From positions 8,913,130-8,977,129 of the forward strand of contig OX359191.1 in NCBI GenBank assembly GCA_947172415.1: a DNA stretch of 64,000 bases, in the 5' to 3' direction. Both the position numbers and the translations under genes were made by a program. Position 1 is the first letter of the stretch, and every line of letters begins with the position of its first letter. Positions 44,074 through 56,400 of the stretch are shown here, piece by piece. Source of the stretch: Chondrosia reniformis. Lineage: Eukaryota > Porifera > Demospongiae > Chondrillida > Chondrillidae. The notes below the pieces were generated by a model that was not told where the DNA came from, searched no databases, and worked only from the letters and a program-made list of their open reading frames with translations.

Positions 44074-47000
44074 ATGTATGAGGATTTATCCGTGGCATAC
44101 CTTGACATAGAGAGGGAGGCGGACCTGCTGTTGTCGGGATTAGCAATGGCCACCAGATCTACTGGCAGCATGATGCACGTACTATCTACAGGAAAGCAGA
44201 ACAATGAAGCGGATCGGCTGACTAGAGATAATAGTACGCCATCATCCGCTGGATCGGAGAGAATTCACTCGCCTGACGGTTTTGGAGAGAGACAGGGAGC
44301 TTCGCTTTCCCCTTCTCGCGTCAAACCAGCTTTAAGCGATGAAGAAGCCGCTTTGGAAAGAGAAATTAGGTTATTGAGTGTGTCAAATTTTAATTCTGGC
44401 GAGATGAGTGGTTTCGATGTTAATAAACGTTCTTGTGAGAATGTATCTTGTCCTAAAGATGGCTCTAAAGATCTCGAGACAAAGAAGAATTTAAAGAAAT
44501 TGGCCAACAGGTGGAAACATTTCGCAGATTCATATGGTAGGTAATCTTTTGCGTTATGTCATGAGTTTAAATACACTATTTACAATCGTAGTCGCTTTTC
44601 CTTGTACAGTGTTAATAAATTGCGCTAATTATCTGTAAATTACCATGTTCATTCAACCCTTTGTACTGTGAAATTGACACGAATGCGCAGATAGTGACTG
44701 TGAAAGGTTGGCGATGTACAGAAAATATAATACAAAACAATTTAAAGGCGTTTATTGAAGGAACTTTGTACAGTTGTGAATGCTGTTTGTACAAGTACCA
44801 GAATACAAGCACGAGGTACAGTAAGTCACTAACAAACTTGTTTAATTGTATCTCGTAGGCTATTGTGTTGAATGTGGGAAGGAGGTTATGGACGCTGAAT
44901 TGGGTTGTGAGGCATTAGGTAAAGTGTACCACACAAAGTGCTTCAAGTGTAAGAAATGTGGTAAGTGGAATATCTTCTTCTGTAATCTATTGCTAGCTTT
45001 GCTAGTATACAGTACACTCAATGATTTGTAGGTGCTATCTTGGTAGGGAAGATGTTTTTTAGCATTCAGGGAAACATATTCTGTGAGAAGGATTACCTGG
45101 TAAGTAGAAGGTTTCTCTTTATTCTATTGGAAAATGTTTAGTTTACCAGAGCCATGAAAGGCCTATCCTTTACACTTCAGATATGTCTTATCATAATATA
45201 TACAAACAATAATATTAAATATTTCAAATGCTTTAATTTGATGAAATTGACCATTTAAGGACACCACCCACATTATAAACATGGAAATTGCTAGAACTGC
45301 ATTCCATTCAAATTCCTTAACACCACATCCACAACTACATAGGCAACACCAGCTGCCGCAGTGATTGATGTATATGTGTGTTTATTGCAGGAAACCTTTG
45401 AAAAATGCTACAAATGCAAAGAGCCAATCACTGATAAAGTATGTATAACATTATTACCAACATGCATGCAATAGTGTTCAATTATCCAAGTGTGTCAGTG
45501 AGTGCTGACGCAAGAGAACTTTGGTTTCCTAAACTCGTTCACCTGGGGCGGTCTCTCCATAATATTCATTTATGAGTGTTTGTGATTTAATGTGAATGAT
45601 TATGTTTGCATAGAAATTGATATAAAATATGCCTTTTACGTTTTGTATTTTGTAGATAATTAGGGCTTTGGGCGAAGCATTTCATCACAGTTGCTTCAAA
45701 TGTTCAGTTTGTGAGAAGAAGTTGGATGGGGTTCCCTTCACTGTGGATGCCTATTCTCAGCTGTATTGTGTAGAGGACTTTAACAAGTTAATCCTGCTAA
45801 TATACTATCCAATGAATAATCTAACACACCATTTTCTTACATGTTAAAGTAAAGACCTATAGGGAACTAAACCTAGTGAGAGCCTTGGATGATATTATTA
45901 TGTAACACTACCATTTTAATGTATTTACCATGAAGACATAGTATTATTTATGAGTTAAGTATTAACAAAACAATAAATAACAGCAATATTTGTGTTCATT
46001 CTACCCAGGGTTCAATCTAGTGGGGAAGCCCCTCCCCCGAAATATGTTTCCTAAAACCCTTCAACCTGACTCTAATATATCCCATTAACTGAAATGAGAA
46101 TACAATGTCTACCTGAAATCTTATCTATTTCATCCTATATAGTCTCAAACTTGATCTGTGCATATACTAAATGTGTTTCTCCTCTGTAGCAAATATGCTC
46201 CTAAATGCGGTGCTTGTAAGAAGCCTGTTATACCAGTGAAGGTATGTAGAAATACTCAACTAAGACATTTGTCAGCTTGTCTTTCCTATAAAACTGTTAT
46301 CCTATACCTGATCATCAGACACAGTTGACTTGTTTGTATGTACTTACACACTATAGAACACCAATTATCCATTTCCTGACACACTGTAAATATACCTTTT
46401 TGTAGGATTCAAAAGATAACTTCAGAATAGTTGCTATGAATGAAAGCTTCCATCCACAGTGCTACAAGTGTGAGGTTAGTGGAGCATGCCTCAGTCACAC
46501 CTCACATACACCCTCACAGTCACACCTCACATACACCCTCACAGTCACACTTCACATACACCCTCACAGTCACACCTCACATACACCCTCACAGTCACAC
46601 CTCACATACACCCTCACAGTCACACCTAACAGTCACACCTCACATACACACTCACAGTCACACCTCACAGTCACACCTCACAGTCACACCTAACAGTCAC
46701 ACCTCACATACACACTCACAGTCACACCTCACAGTCACACCTCACAGTCACACCTAACAGTCACACCTCACAGTCACACCTAACAGTCACACCTCACATA
46801 CACACTCACAGTCACACCTCACATACACACTCACAGTCACACCTCACAGTCACACCTCACATACACACTCACAGTCACACCTCACATACACACTCACAGT
46901 CACACCTCACATACACCCTCACAGGGTTGCCAACCTCAAGTTGAAAGTCATGAAATGACAAAATAGGGAAACTCCCAATAAATCAGGAGAGTTAGCAACC

Positions 47001-47270
47001 CTGGCCTCATTCCTGGCTAAGCCACACAGTCACCCTTGACTGTAATTTGTCTGACAGTGTTTCTCCTCTTTGACAAAGGCTACATGAACTGTGTTGATGG
47101 AAACATATCTTAATAAAAACTTTGAATATTCTAAATTTGTGTCTCTGTTATAGGATTGCAACAAATCTCTTATTCAGCAGGGAGAAGGATGCTATCCTTT
47201 GGACAACCTTCTCCTATGCCGAGACTGCAACTCTGAGAGAATACAGACTTTAACTTCCACTTTGCTTTAA
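44074..47270 (+). CDS. Three-LIM-domain protein of the Ajuba/zyxin group
   Basis: Adaptor expected at cell adhesions and in Hippo-pathway control. Exons 44074-44536, 44859-44960, 45032-45099, 45391-45438, 45656-45786, 46190-46241, 46406-46474, 47154-47270 give 349 residues. The start is MYEDLSVAYLDIEREADLLL; an upstream in-frame ATG at 43954 encodes hydrophobic sequence and is less likely. LDIEREADLLLSGL resembles an LD-type motif. The next ~130 residues are Ser-rich. LIM1 begins YCVECGKEV and ends IFCEKDYL. LIM2 has CYKCKEPI..HHSCFKCSVC and GVPFTVDAYSQLYCVEDF. LIM3 has KYAPKCGACKKPVIP, HPQCYKCEDC, GEGCYPLDNLLLCRDC. GVPFTVD and APKCxxCxxPI in LIM2-3 are Ajuba/LIMD1/zyxin signatures. Member within the group undecided. 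Confidence 0.88.
45815..45893 (-). repeat. Copy of the dispersed repeat
   Basis: In a LIM-gene intron: CACACCATTTTCTTACATGT and CCTATAGGGAACTAAACCTA match the family near 4.8, 38.0 and 53.3 kb. Confidence 0.7.
46495..46924. repeat. CACACCTCACA minisatellite in LIM-gene intron
   Basis: Compound array of CACCTCACATACACCCTCAC and CACCTCACAGTCA / CACCTAACAGTCA units in the last intron of the LIM gene. It starts ~20 bp after a splice donor. Confidence 0.92.
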
Positions 47271-47769
47271 CTTGTTATATTATCAAATGTATATACCCAA
47301 TTATATTATTCTTATTATGTCCTGATATCCCTAGTAACAGACTGGTGGGACTGTTGTTGGACATTCAGTGTATGTACGTATTTCTTTTATGATTCTCTGG
47401 AGATGTTCCAAAGAATCAACAGATGAACTTCCAAAAAGATAGAGTTGGATATATAATCAATACACCATTTTTCTTACATGCTACTGCTACTTGAGTAAAT
47501 GGATGCATTTAGCTGATATACATATTTATTTTGTGTATTGTTTTTTTTTTCTAATTCCTTTCTATGGTACTTTACACCCAATACAATGAATGTGAGTGTT
47601 ACTATGGAAACCTAATTATGTATGTGTAACAAATATAACACTTTGTAGTTGAATCAAATATTTTGTTGTACATAGGCTTATATTTGTGTTTAGGTTAAAT
47701 GTACCATATAATCTACTAGATCATCCTGCTGATCTGCTAAGCTACACTATGATTAAGTTCCATTGGCTA
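47271..47769. other. Short intergenic gap between convergent LIM and trefoil genes
   Basis: No gene. 47460-47505 carries the end of the dispersed repeat (ACACCATTTTTCTTACATGC). Confidence 0.6.
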
Positions 47770-48908
47770 CTAAGCGGCAGCTTCAAATTTAGTTGGTTCA
47801 TAGCACCAAGGGCTATGATCAGTAGTTGGACTGAAACAGCATTCATTCTCATTCACGCAAACGTCCGGAGTTATACAACCCCAACCTGAACATAAGATAA
47901 TAGTATGTACTATGATACAGAGCTTGTGTAACTAATTTTAGGTGATCAAGCAATTGTTAACAGATGCTTGTGACTAGCGTGTGACTTGCATGTGACTTGA
48001 AAGTCAATACTAACAAACTGTATAACTTGTGTAAAATCAGCCTTAGTGCAATTATATAAAACTGCCTTATTTCATACTCAATTGTACATGTTATATAACC
48101 TACCACAGTCCACCCTTTCCTCATGTGTTGCACAAGCGACACCTTCCTGTCTAACCTTGTAAAAGCACCATGGCTGCTCGTCTCCCTACATGTGATATAG
48201 GATAAGGAATGAAAATAGTAAATGTTAAGTCAATATATGTGACTGCCATAAATGCATGTAAGTGTGGTTGAGTCCTGTAAATGCAACTTATATACTTCTT
48301 CTGCAGGAGACCAGCAGCATCCTCTCTCTTCGCATTTTTCTTGATCAATGCCAAACCATCCTGTAAATAATAGACATGCATATCCCATGTTAGTGCCTTT
48401 ATACCTAAATATATATTTTATATTTACCACACTCAAGTCTGGCTGAATCAGGTTGGCACATAAGGCTGGTGTCCTCCTTGAAGAAGCACCAAGGTACTCC
48501 CTATAATAGAGGGAACAGTTAAATATTATAATATTCATAAAGTAGGTTAGATTTGTTTTTGGAACTTGAACTTGTCCTGTTACTCAAGAGTATATGTATG
48601 CTAAATGGTTTGCTATCAATTAATGATAGAACATGTACAGAAACTTTACCTCCACATCACTTTCTTCCCAGCAACATCCTTTAGTCCTAACACATTCAGT
48701 TTCTCCAATTCCATAATATCCTACGTATATGTATGCATTTGTACTATAATCATGTATATAGTTTGTATTTATATATATCACACCAGTATGAAGCTGTGCA
48801 TGTGCAATTCATACCACATTCAGCCTTAGCTGACACGTCACATGTCAAGCTGTCTGCATTTATCTGGTTAACAAGATAAAGGCTTAACAATCCAAAAATG
48901 ATTTTCAT
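47770..48908 (-). CDS. Secreted protein with three trefoil (P-type) domains
   Basis: Exons 48908-48815, 48720-48650, 48500-48428, 48360-48296, 48185-48104, 47885-47770 give 166 residues. A signal peptide is clear: MKIIFGLLSLYLVNQINA. Trefoil 1: CDVSAKAECGYYGIGETEC, RTKGCCW, GVPWCFF. Trefoil 2: LECGWFGIDQEKCEERGCCW, then QPWCFY. Trefoil 3: RVDCGWGCITPDVCVNENEC, then CF...PWCYEP. Each has the C-x-R-x-C..C.x-RGCC-W..PWC-(F/Y) skeleton of the P-type domain, and the third is the most divergent. Each domain is split by an intron between its CCW and PWC parts or at its first Cys pair, in regular phase. Trefoil proteins stabilise mucus or occur in secreted glycosidases and lectins; no other domain follows here. 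Confidence 0.82.
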
Positions 48909-49678
48909 TTTTTGTTCCTGAATATTCAAGTTCTGAACTGTTTTGTTACCCTCTGAAATATGTTCTGGTAGATGTGATCTCTCCAGTACTCCTGCCTAAT
49001 ATATATACTATCTGATGGGCTGCAAACCTATTAGTTACTGCATGGCTCCTTGTATAATATGTTCTACTTATACCATTGCTTCTATATAAATGTGTTAGCG
49101 CTGCATGTGTACTATTCGTGGTAGATACACCAGATAGGTATAGCATCAAATATAAATTTATCTCTCCATCAACCTTTCCTACTCACCCTGTACCATGCAC
49201 AGTACTGACAAGGTACACGCTGGCATGAGTTCACTCAGAAGGAGGAAAACTGTCTACCACTAAACCATTTTATAGGAATAAGTGGTTAACTACATGTACA
49301 TGTCTGTGCATCCACTAGCACTACCGTTTTGAACTACATAGTGATGCTTATACAGTATGTGATTTGGAACATAGAGAAGGACAACCACCTAAGACCGGTT
49401 GTAAACTACATGTGACTTAAGTTGTTGGGAAGACTGTAGGAGTAGTGTTATCAGTTTCCATGGCATATTACAATAATAAACAATCATTATTACAAGTTGT
49501 AGTGTCGGGAGATTTAGGAAAGTTCACTTCGTCCAGATAGACCTAAATAATTAATGGTCGTCGTATACTAAGGGATTTCATTCCGGAATTTATACTCGTA
49601 ACATACATACCACACGAAGCTGTTATACCATAGATTACTAGTCTATAACCCACTTACGTTCTAAAGACGTTACTCGAC
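48909..49678. other. Intergenic region, nothing recognised
   Basis: 770 bp between divergently transcribed trefoil and SnoaL-like genes. No ORF, repeat array or known element seen. It presumably holds both promoters. Confidence 0.5.
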
Positions 49679-50720
49679 ATGGAAGGTAGGTTCTACCAGG
49701 CATACTCGGCCTATTATATCATCAGTTAGTACAGTTCTGTGTTTTTGAACGAAAGTCGTAGCGCTTTCGCAGCACACAAACTTGTTACCAGATAATGTAT
49801 CCCTTTAAACGCACACTTTAGATCTGAAGAAAGCCATCGGCGAGGTGAATGCCAAAATCATGGAAGCTTACAATCGAGGCGATGCGAAAGGTGTTGCTAG
49901 TTACTATGCCGAGGATGGGAAGGTGATGCCTCCCGGAATGGAGACCCAGATTGGCAGAGAAGGTCAATATCTGAACGTTATATGCTACTTTGTGTACATA
50001 CGCATATGGGGCTGTGTGGAGTCGCATTATGGGATAACTGTTGCTTTGATCTTGAGGATTTGTTTTAAATACTTGGTTGATTAATTACATACATTGACAT
50101 TACTCTATGATGCAATATTGTTGAGTTGTGAGAGTGACAGTTTGAAAAGTAGCTTAATTTTTTCCTATTTCTTATGTCAGACGTTGCAGGATTTTATGCT
50201 AAAATGATGGAGCTGGGTGGTAAGACAGTTGTCTTTGAAACTCAAGAAATTGGACCTCTGAATTCAACTGATTCAGCTTTTGAGTGGTGTAATTTCCACT
50301 TCAAAACAGAGAAGGGAGATATTATGGTCAGAGGAAAGTTAGTTGCTAGTTAAAGATTTGCATAATTGTGGTTTTAGTGAATAGAAGGTTCAACCATAGA
50401 TGGTTCAACCGCTAATTAGCCGAATCCTAACAACTGCTGTTGGGGCTATGCTCAGAGTACAGTATGTAGTTGGTTCCTCACCATAAACTTTAGGAAATCA
50501 TAGCTTTGTCTAGCTGACTGGCATCATCATCAAGTCGCTACATAAAGAATGGTCTTTGTATAGTTTTGTAAGCATATAGATGGAATCTTCATTTTAGTAT
50601 TCTGTTTTCATTTAGTTTAATGGTTATTGCATTTATTATTATAATAGATACGTTGTCATTTGGAAGAAGATTGATGGTCAGTGGAGAGTGTATATTGACT
50701 GTGTCTCTAAAACAGAATAA
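49679..50720 (+). CDS. SnoaL/DUF4440-like NTF2-fold protein, intact
   Basis: Exons 49679-49685, 49822-49962, 50181-50337, 50648-50720 give 125 residues without a signal peptide. Sequence blocks: MEDLKKAIGEVNAKIMEAYN, RGDAKGVASYYAEDGKVMPP, VAGFYAKMMELGGKTVVFET, YVVIWKKIDGQWRVYIDCVS. This is the SnoaL-like/DUF4440 pattern (A-x-x-x-G-D...YxxD.....P). The first coding exon is only 7 bp (ATGGAAG); it was chosen because it joins in phase to the first conserved residues and has GTAGG after it. A paralogue with signal peptide lies at 29336-28252, with introns at the same positions. Function unknown; members include polyketide cyclases and steroid-isomerase-like proteins. Confidence 0.8.
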
Positions 50721-51173
50721 TCAAGCAACAGGCCTTCTTAGCTTCAATGAGTATCAAACTGAACTAAACATTTTAAACATATTCATAGTTTAGGTAATAT
50801 ATTCCATAATTAAATATGAAGCTGCATAGGATTGCCATCCTATTCCATCTCAAGAGATGATAATAATTTTTTGTTACTAAATTTACAGTAGGCTTTTTGA
50901 CGCTGCACAAGGAATTAAGAAAGAATTGCTAGGAATTTTCGATCTTGGTATGTACTTTTAAATATGTACCTGTTTCTCCTTAGCACAGAGAATTGTGAAG
51001 GAGGGTTAAGGAATGGTACACTGATTAGTTCCAAACATTGATTTAAAACCGTGAAAATTCTATAGACATAGGTACACATTATAAAATAATCTATCCTTGC
51101 AAGTTTAGAGTTACAACATCAATGTTCTTGTCAAAAGTCAAAAGTCAACAGTACGTACGAGTGTCAAAAGTTA

Positions 51174-52505
51174 TTACGGACCTGATACTGGAAGTGCAAA
51201 GTCCATTTGAGCTGTCGTGTCTACAATGGTTGTCTGGGGTTGAGGGCTCTCACTGGTGGTCATCTCAATGACTTGCTCCTCGGAGGGAAGCTGTAGTTCC
51301 GAGATATGGGACTTGGGATCAACTGCTCTGCGGTGCTTGATGCGAAGTGCACGATTTGAGGAATCAATTGCCGTACGAATTTTACAGCGAACAGCTTTTG
51401 GAGTCTCGTCAGCTTGTGGAGGAAACACAGCCATGCAGGTGTCCATAATGGCTGCTATTCTCTGTGGGTCCAGCTGGTTCTTCCCAACTCCACGACAGTT
51501 ACTCGTCAACCTCTCTTCAGGTGTAAAGAGCAGTCTAACTAAAGAGGTGGCCATGCTGGTGCGAGAGCGACACTCGTCCAAGGCAGCCTCCAATACCTCC
51601 CGGGGTATGGCATGCTTTCCACTTGTCTCTGTAGTAATGACAGACTCCACGTTACTGACCACTGGATGACCGCCTTGGGTCATCCCGTACGAGGAGGTCC
51701 CCGAGGAATGTAGTCCGGCCAGGACTGCTGCTGCATCAGCATTAAACTCTTGTTGCTGATAAGAGCTTCCGTGTGGCTCGCCGCTTGTTGTCAATTGGAC
51801 TTCGTTCACGGGGTCGTCACTGGACGCCTCAATAGTGGCCCCCGTGAGGCCCGTGGCTGTGGACTGGTGCTGGTGATGCTCCAGCGTCATCTCCTCAGCA
51901 GCTTCGCTTTGCTGTAGGTGATCAACTATAGAAGTCTCCGTTTCCGCGTTTTGCGTCGAACCTGTAGACACGTGCTGAAGTGTTTCCTTCGCAACGTGAA
52001 GATTCTGAGCTAAGGCCAATTTGGCAATGAGCGTGTTAAATTTGGTCTGGAGATCCCTTACCGTCTCCTTGAGAGCCAGGATCTCGACCTTCATCGTCGT
52101 CACGTCATTCGAGACCAAATCTAATTTTGTTGCCAGGATCACTGTAGCCGTCGTTTCGTTCTGACTCACACTTCCAGGAGAAGTTGACTGAGGACCGGGA
52201 GACTTGTAAAGATCCTTCTTCATTGAACTGTTGTTTAGCGATGATTCACCGCCGCTTTGATCTTCCCTTTCTTGTCCAGTCGAACCTTCGCCAAAAAGCA
52301 ACCGGAATCTAGCTTGGCGCGTTTCCATCGTCCCGCCTTCGTTAAACCGTTTTATTAGATAGCGAACAGCTTGACGAGTCACGTTAATTCCTTCATGTTT
52401 CGCTCTCTTGGAAACACTGGCATAAACGTAATTGTCATCGTTGTTTCTCTCCTCTTCCCATAGTTGTATTAGGCGTTTCCTTTGATATCCATCGAGCAGT
52501 GCCAT
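51174..52505 (-). CDS. HTH plus BEN-domain nuclear protein
   Basis: Single exon, 443 residues. Residues 1-70 (MALLDGYQRKRLIQLWEEER, SVSKRAKHEGINVTRQAVRY, then RFNEGGTMETR) resemble the helix-turn-helix of Tc1/mariner-type transposases and paired-like repeats. About residues 130-170 form a coiled coil (VSNDVTTMKVEILALKETVR). The middle is Gln/Ser/Thr-rich. Residues ~305-395 are a BEN domain: LVRLLFTPEERLTSNCRGVG, NQLDPQRIAAIMDTCMAVFP. BEN domains bind DNA or mediate chromatin repression (BANP, BEND, Insensitive). The combination suggests a sequence-specific transcriptional regulator. Not assigned to a named orthologue. Confidence 0.75.
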   Translation of the reverse strand: MALLDGYQRKRLIQLWEEERNNDDNYVYASVSKRAKHEGINVTRQAVRYLIKRFNEGGTMETRQARFRLLFGEGSTGQEREDQSGGESSLNNSSMKKDLYKSPGPQSTSPGSVSQNETTATVILATKLDLVSNDVTTMKVEILALKETVRDLQTKFNTLIAKLALAQNLHVAKETLQHVSTGSTQNAETETSIVDHLQQSEAAEEMTLEHHQHQSTATGLTGATIEASSDDPVNEVQLTTSGEPHGSSYQQQEFNADAAAVLAGLHSSGTSSYGMTQGGHPVVSNVESVITTETSGKHAIPREVLEAALDECRSRTSMATSLVRLLFTPEERLTSNCRGVGKNQLDPQRIAAIMDTCMAVFPPQADETPKAVRCKIRTAIDSSNRALRIKHRRAVDPKSHISELQLPSEEQVIEMTTSESPQPQTTIVDTTAQMDFALPVSGP

Positions 52506-53405
52506 CTTTATCGGTAACGGTAGAGTGTTGGACGTTTCTTACACACTATTTAACCAGTTTTAGGACAGATTCTTTCCTCGCGTTAATGAGACCTTCACGT
52601 TTCTGGTTGATATGCGATCGCACGTGAGCACGAAGACGTCATTGTATAAATACAGTAACATATTGCAAAATGGTCGCATATCTTTCCTTATACGGAAATG
52701 AAACGATTAATCGTTTTCAATTTAGGTATCTTTCGTGTTATGATGGATATGAACATACTTTATGCTAATAGTCAAACAGTCCTCAATCAATTATTAAGAA
52801 TATATACTGATAGTCACTTTAATAATAATAATAATAATATACAACAAAGTCAGCCACTATCCACTATCTAAATTGAGACCGTACTACATTCTTTTCTATA
52901 ACATATCATACTCCGTAAACGTTATGACATGTTCATTATCTCTCTCAAAAATGGTTGTAGAGCTCATATATCTCAATACCATTCCATTAATACTAGCAAC
53001 ATAAGTGAAGTGATTTTCCTCCTGTCTTGAGTTCAGATAGAGAAACGTGGCTGATTTGTCTCATTGTAACAAAAATAACAACATTGTATAAAATTAATAG
53101 TTGGATTGTTTCTCCTACACCAAACGTCACCGGATGTGTCCTCTGTATTTCATGATTCCTGCTACATTGGTCCTTGGTTTGCTCCCTGTCAACATACAGA
53201 AAAACAACTATGCCATGATAAGTGCAAAGGATAAATGGACCATTACATGATAAATAACTCAAGTTAAGGACAATTTAGGATCTAAAGATTTACAAAAAGG
53301 GTCACTGGTCCCAGAAAAAGCTGTCTGCCAAAAGTAGAAGAATAAAGAGAAGATCTTTCTATCCTCATCCTAAGCTCTCACTAGGTTTAGTTCCCTATAG
53401 GTCTC
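52506..53405. other. Intergenic region with a dispersed-repeat copy at its right end
   Basis: 900 bp without a supported gene. A short (AAT)n tract lies at 52821-52840. From 53270 to 53450 runs a copy of the dispersed repeat (GGGTCACTGGTCCC, CTCACTAGGTTTAGTTCCCT), extending into the last FAM149 exon. Confidence 0.6.
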
Positions 53406-56400
53406 TTACTGTAGAACAGATGTACGTAGTATGCAGGAAATGGTTATGTAGTACATCTCACAGAATGGACTCAAGTAGAGAGGTCCCTTCCACCCAACTG
53501 GTTCATCTGAGTCACTCTCTTCTGGTATCACCATTTCATCTTCATCTTCAAAGCGCTCTCTTGTGTCGCTATGTCTGATTGGAGCATGTCCAATAATACC
53601 ACTGAAGAGCTTGGTACGAGAGGGGAGAGTCAACAAAGTGTTTGACACTGATTGATGTGATCCTCTTCTGCCTATTGCCCTTGGCGTCTCACTCTGGGAG
53701 GATACACAATCAGTTAAAATTATCAGTTACAACACAGTCTACTATCAGCTTACCCGATAACCAGTATTTACTGTACTTGGCCTTGGGTCATTCACAGAAG
53801 AAGGATTTACTTTATAGCTGTACATTTTGGTACGTAATTCAAACAGAACAATAGTGAAGCATGAATAAGATTACATTATAAAGAAATAACAGAGTCAGCT
53901 AGTTCAAAGTGTCACTACTTACATCTCATAGTTACTTCTGTTGCTGGCTGCGGCACTGGATATTCGAGAGGAAGATTCAAAGGTGACTGCTTTGTTTTTT
54001 AGCTACACAGAAATAAGAACAGCATTTCTGGAGCATACAATCCCTTCAGTACCTGTCTGCTCATAAGATGATGCAATGCCACTCACTGCACTGTTCCTCA
54101 TTGATGGGGAGAGCCTATCATGAGGGTCCTCCAGCGGAGGCAGCTGAGTGTTACGAACCCTGTACACATGTAATATCCGTGCTACATCTTGTGAAGGTAT
54201 ATACATTCTGGTAAATAGCATACATACATACATACATACCAAGGTAACGGTGACTGGAGCATTCCCTGAGCAGATGACCCAAGCTCTGTGTGTGTACTCC
54301 TAAAAGTGTTACAACATCGGTCTGTTAAGGTAAGTATGGGAAACACACATTGGAGAGTAAGGCCTACAGTCGCTGTCCTCTCAGTCCACTGAAGTCTCTC
54401 ACTAGCTCCTCCATAGGAAGCGCTGGAGTCTTTGGCTTTTCCAGCGGCTTCAGTTGGGCATTTCTAGTTACGATAGACAGAAAATGGTTACCATAGCAAC
54501 ATATGCCAACCAAGGACACAAAAATGTTATTGCATAGTACATCTCCAAAATCAAATGTACTATGAGCATTTATGTACGTACTTTGTATACACGTACGTAC
54601 ATGTACGTAAATAGTTAATCTATATATATATATATATACAGACCTTTTATTTTTCCCTGAAACGAGTCTTGCATTTCCAAGTTGATCTGGCAGGCGAAGT
54701 TGAACAATGTTCTGAGCTCTCATTTGAAGGGGGAGAGTGCTAGTGTCTGGATGATGGTCCCACAGCTCCTGGTCGCTAGGTGACATGACACTGGTCAAAG
54801 AAACAGACAATATTGTCACTAAATAGACCTTCACATAACGAGGTTACTACTGCTAGTGCATTTAGTGTGAGGACACAATGTAGTCATACGTACCTGTTAC
54901 TGGCTAGTGATCGCTTCTGTAAAGGTAATGGTCGAATTTTCATTACTTCATTCAATTCAAGAGGTTTTGTGGAAGAAGCTTGATACTCTTTGGAGGACTG
55001 TGGCAATGGTTTCAATCTCAGAGGCTACAACCAGCAAAACACTACTCTACAGCCAACTCCAATACTCACAAGTACGTACGTATATGCATGTACACACATA
55101 CATGTATTGTATTAAATTAGTAACAGAAAGCTTCTCTGTGTTTATCTAGTATGTTCTAATAGATGCCCACTGATGAGGTCTGTGAGGATGTTGGTCTGGC
55201 TTAGCCAGACATCTTACTCTTCCAAGGACAGGGGGTGGAGCTTGAACGTACGTACTTGGGAACCAAACTGTCCAGTTGCCCTCATCAGAGTGGGCAGGTC
55301 CCTCAGGCCGGGAAACATGTGGGGCGTGGCTGTGTCCGAGATGAGCGGAGAAATGGCATCCTCCTCCAAGTCTCCATTGCACATGTAAGACAGACATCTC
55401 TCCCTCTTGTGGAGGATGGACAGACTCTCCAAGAGTGGCTGCAATGCAACACCAACCTGTCCAAGGAGAATAATACATCAGTTAAGGTCATTGACTAATT
55501 GAAGTGATAATCAAACCACAAGTAATTACAATATATAAATTTCAAATATCAAACATGAAAAATGTATGTATTACATCTGTAGAGGCCACAAGTCGAATTG
55601 ACTGTATTTCACTGTTAACATACGTATAGAGTCAAAGCAATGAAAGTGCACATTAAAGGAACAACCACTTAGAGGTAGCTTAGACTTACGTACTTCAGTC
55701 CACAACTGGTCAAAGACTTGTGAGCTGACTGTGTCCCTCACGCAAGCGTTGGGTGTGACAGGAGGTAAGAGGTGACGTCTGCGCTGTGACTGCTGTTGGT
55801 GGGAGGAATATGCACCTTCATCCTCAACCCTACATACCAGACAAAGTTGCATAACAATAGATAAGGGACACGGCCATTTATAAAACATACTGATATGTCT
55901 TGTTGCAGTTATGTAATGGACGTATATATATACAAATGCTGACATGTCTGCTTTTTAGGATAGCTGCAACTACAGTGGGAACTAACATTGAATCAAAGAC
56001 AATGTATTCTTCTACAATGCCATCAGCCGCAATGATCTCTTCTTCAATTGTTGAACAATCTAGATTAAGATATACCATTCAGAAATAAATCCATTTTAAT
56101 CACAGAGAGATCTTTTAAATGCATAATACATCAAGTTGTGGAAATGTAGGGGTTTTTCCCTTCTTTCCATATACGTATGTGTATATGTAATGTATGTCAA
56201 ACTGACATCATTTCCCCTTTCCGTACAAGATGTATACATCTGGTATTAGGAGTATTATAGACATGATATATTGATCCAATGAAGACCCCATTTAGACACG
56301 TACTATACATACATATACTTTATTGTAGGCAGACCATATGATAGTCACCTACCATCATTCAGATCAGTGTGGTCGCAGTATAGAGCCACTGGCTGAAGAT

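Noticed and set aside
46436-46757. His/Thr/Ser-rich ORFs in the LIM gene
   Set aside because: Intronic CACACCTCACA minisatellite. A splice donor at 46475 and the matching acceptor at 47153 give the expected LIM3 sequence.
50880-50960. Possible exon (LFDAAQGIKKELLGIFDLG) between SnoaL-like and BEN genes
   Set aside because: It has AG before and GT after it, but no partner exon, no family match that I recognise and no neighbouring ORF. Too weak to annotate.
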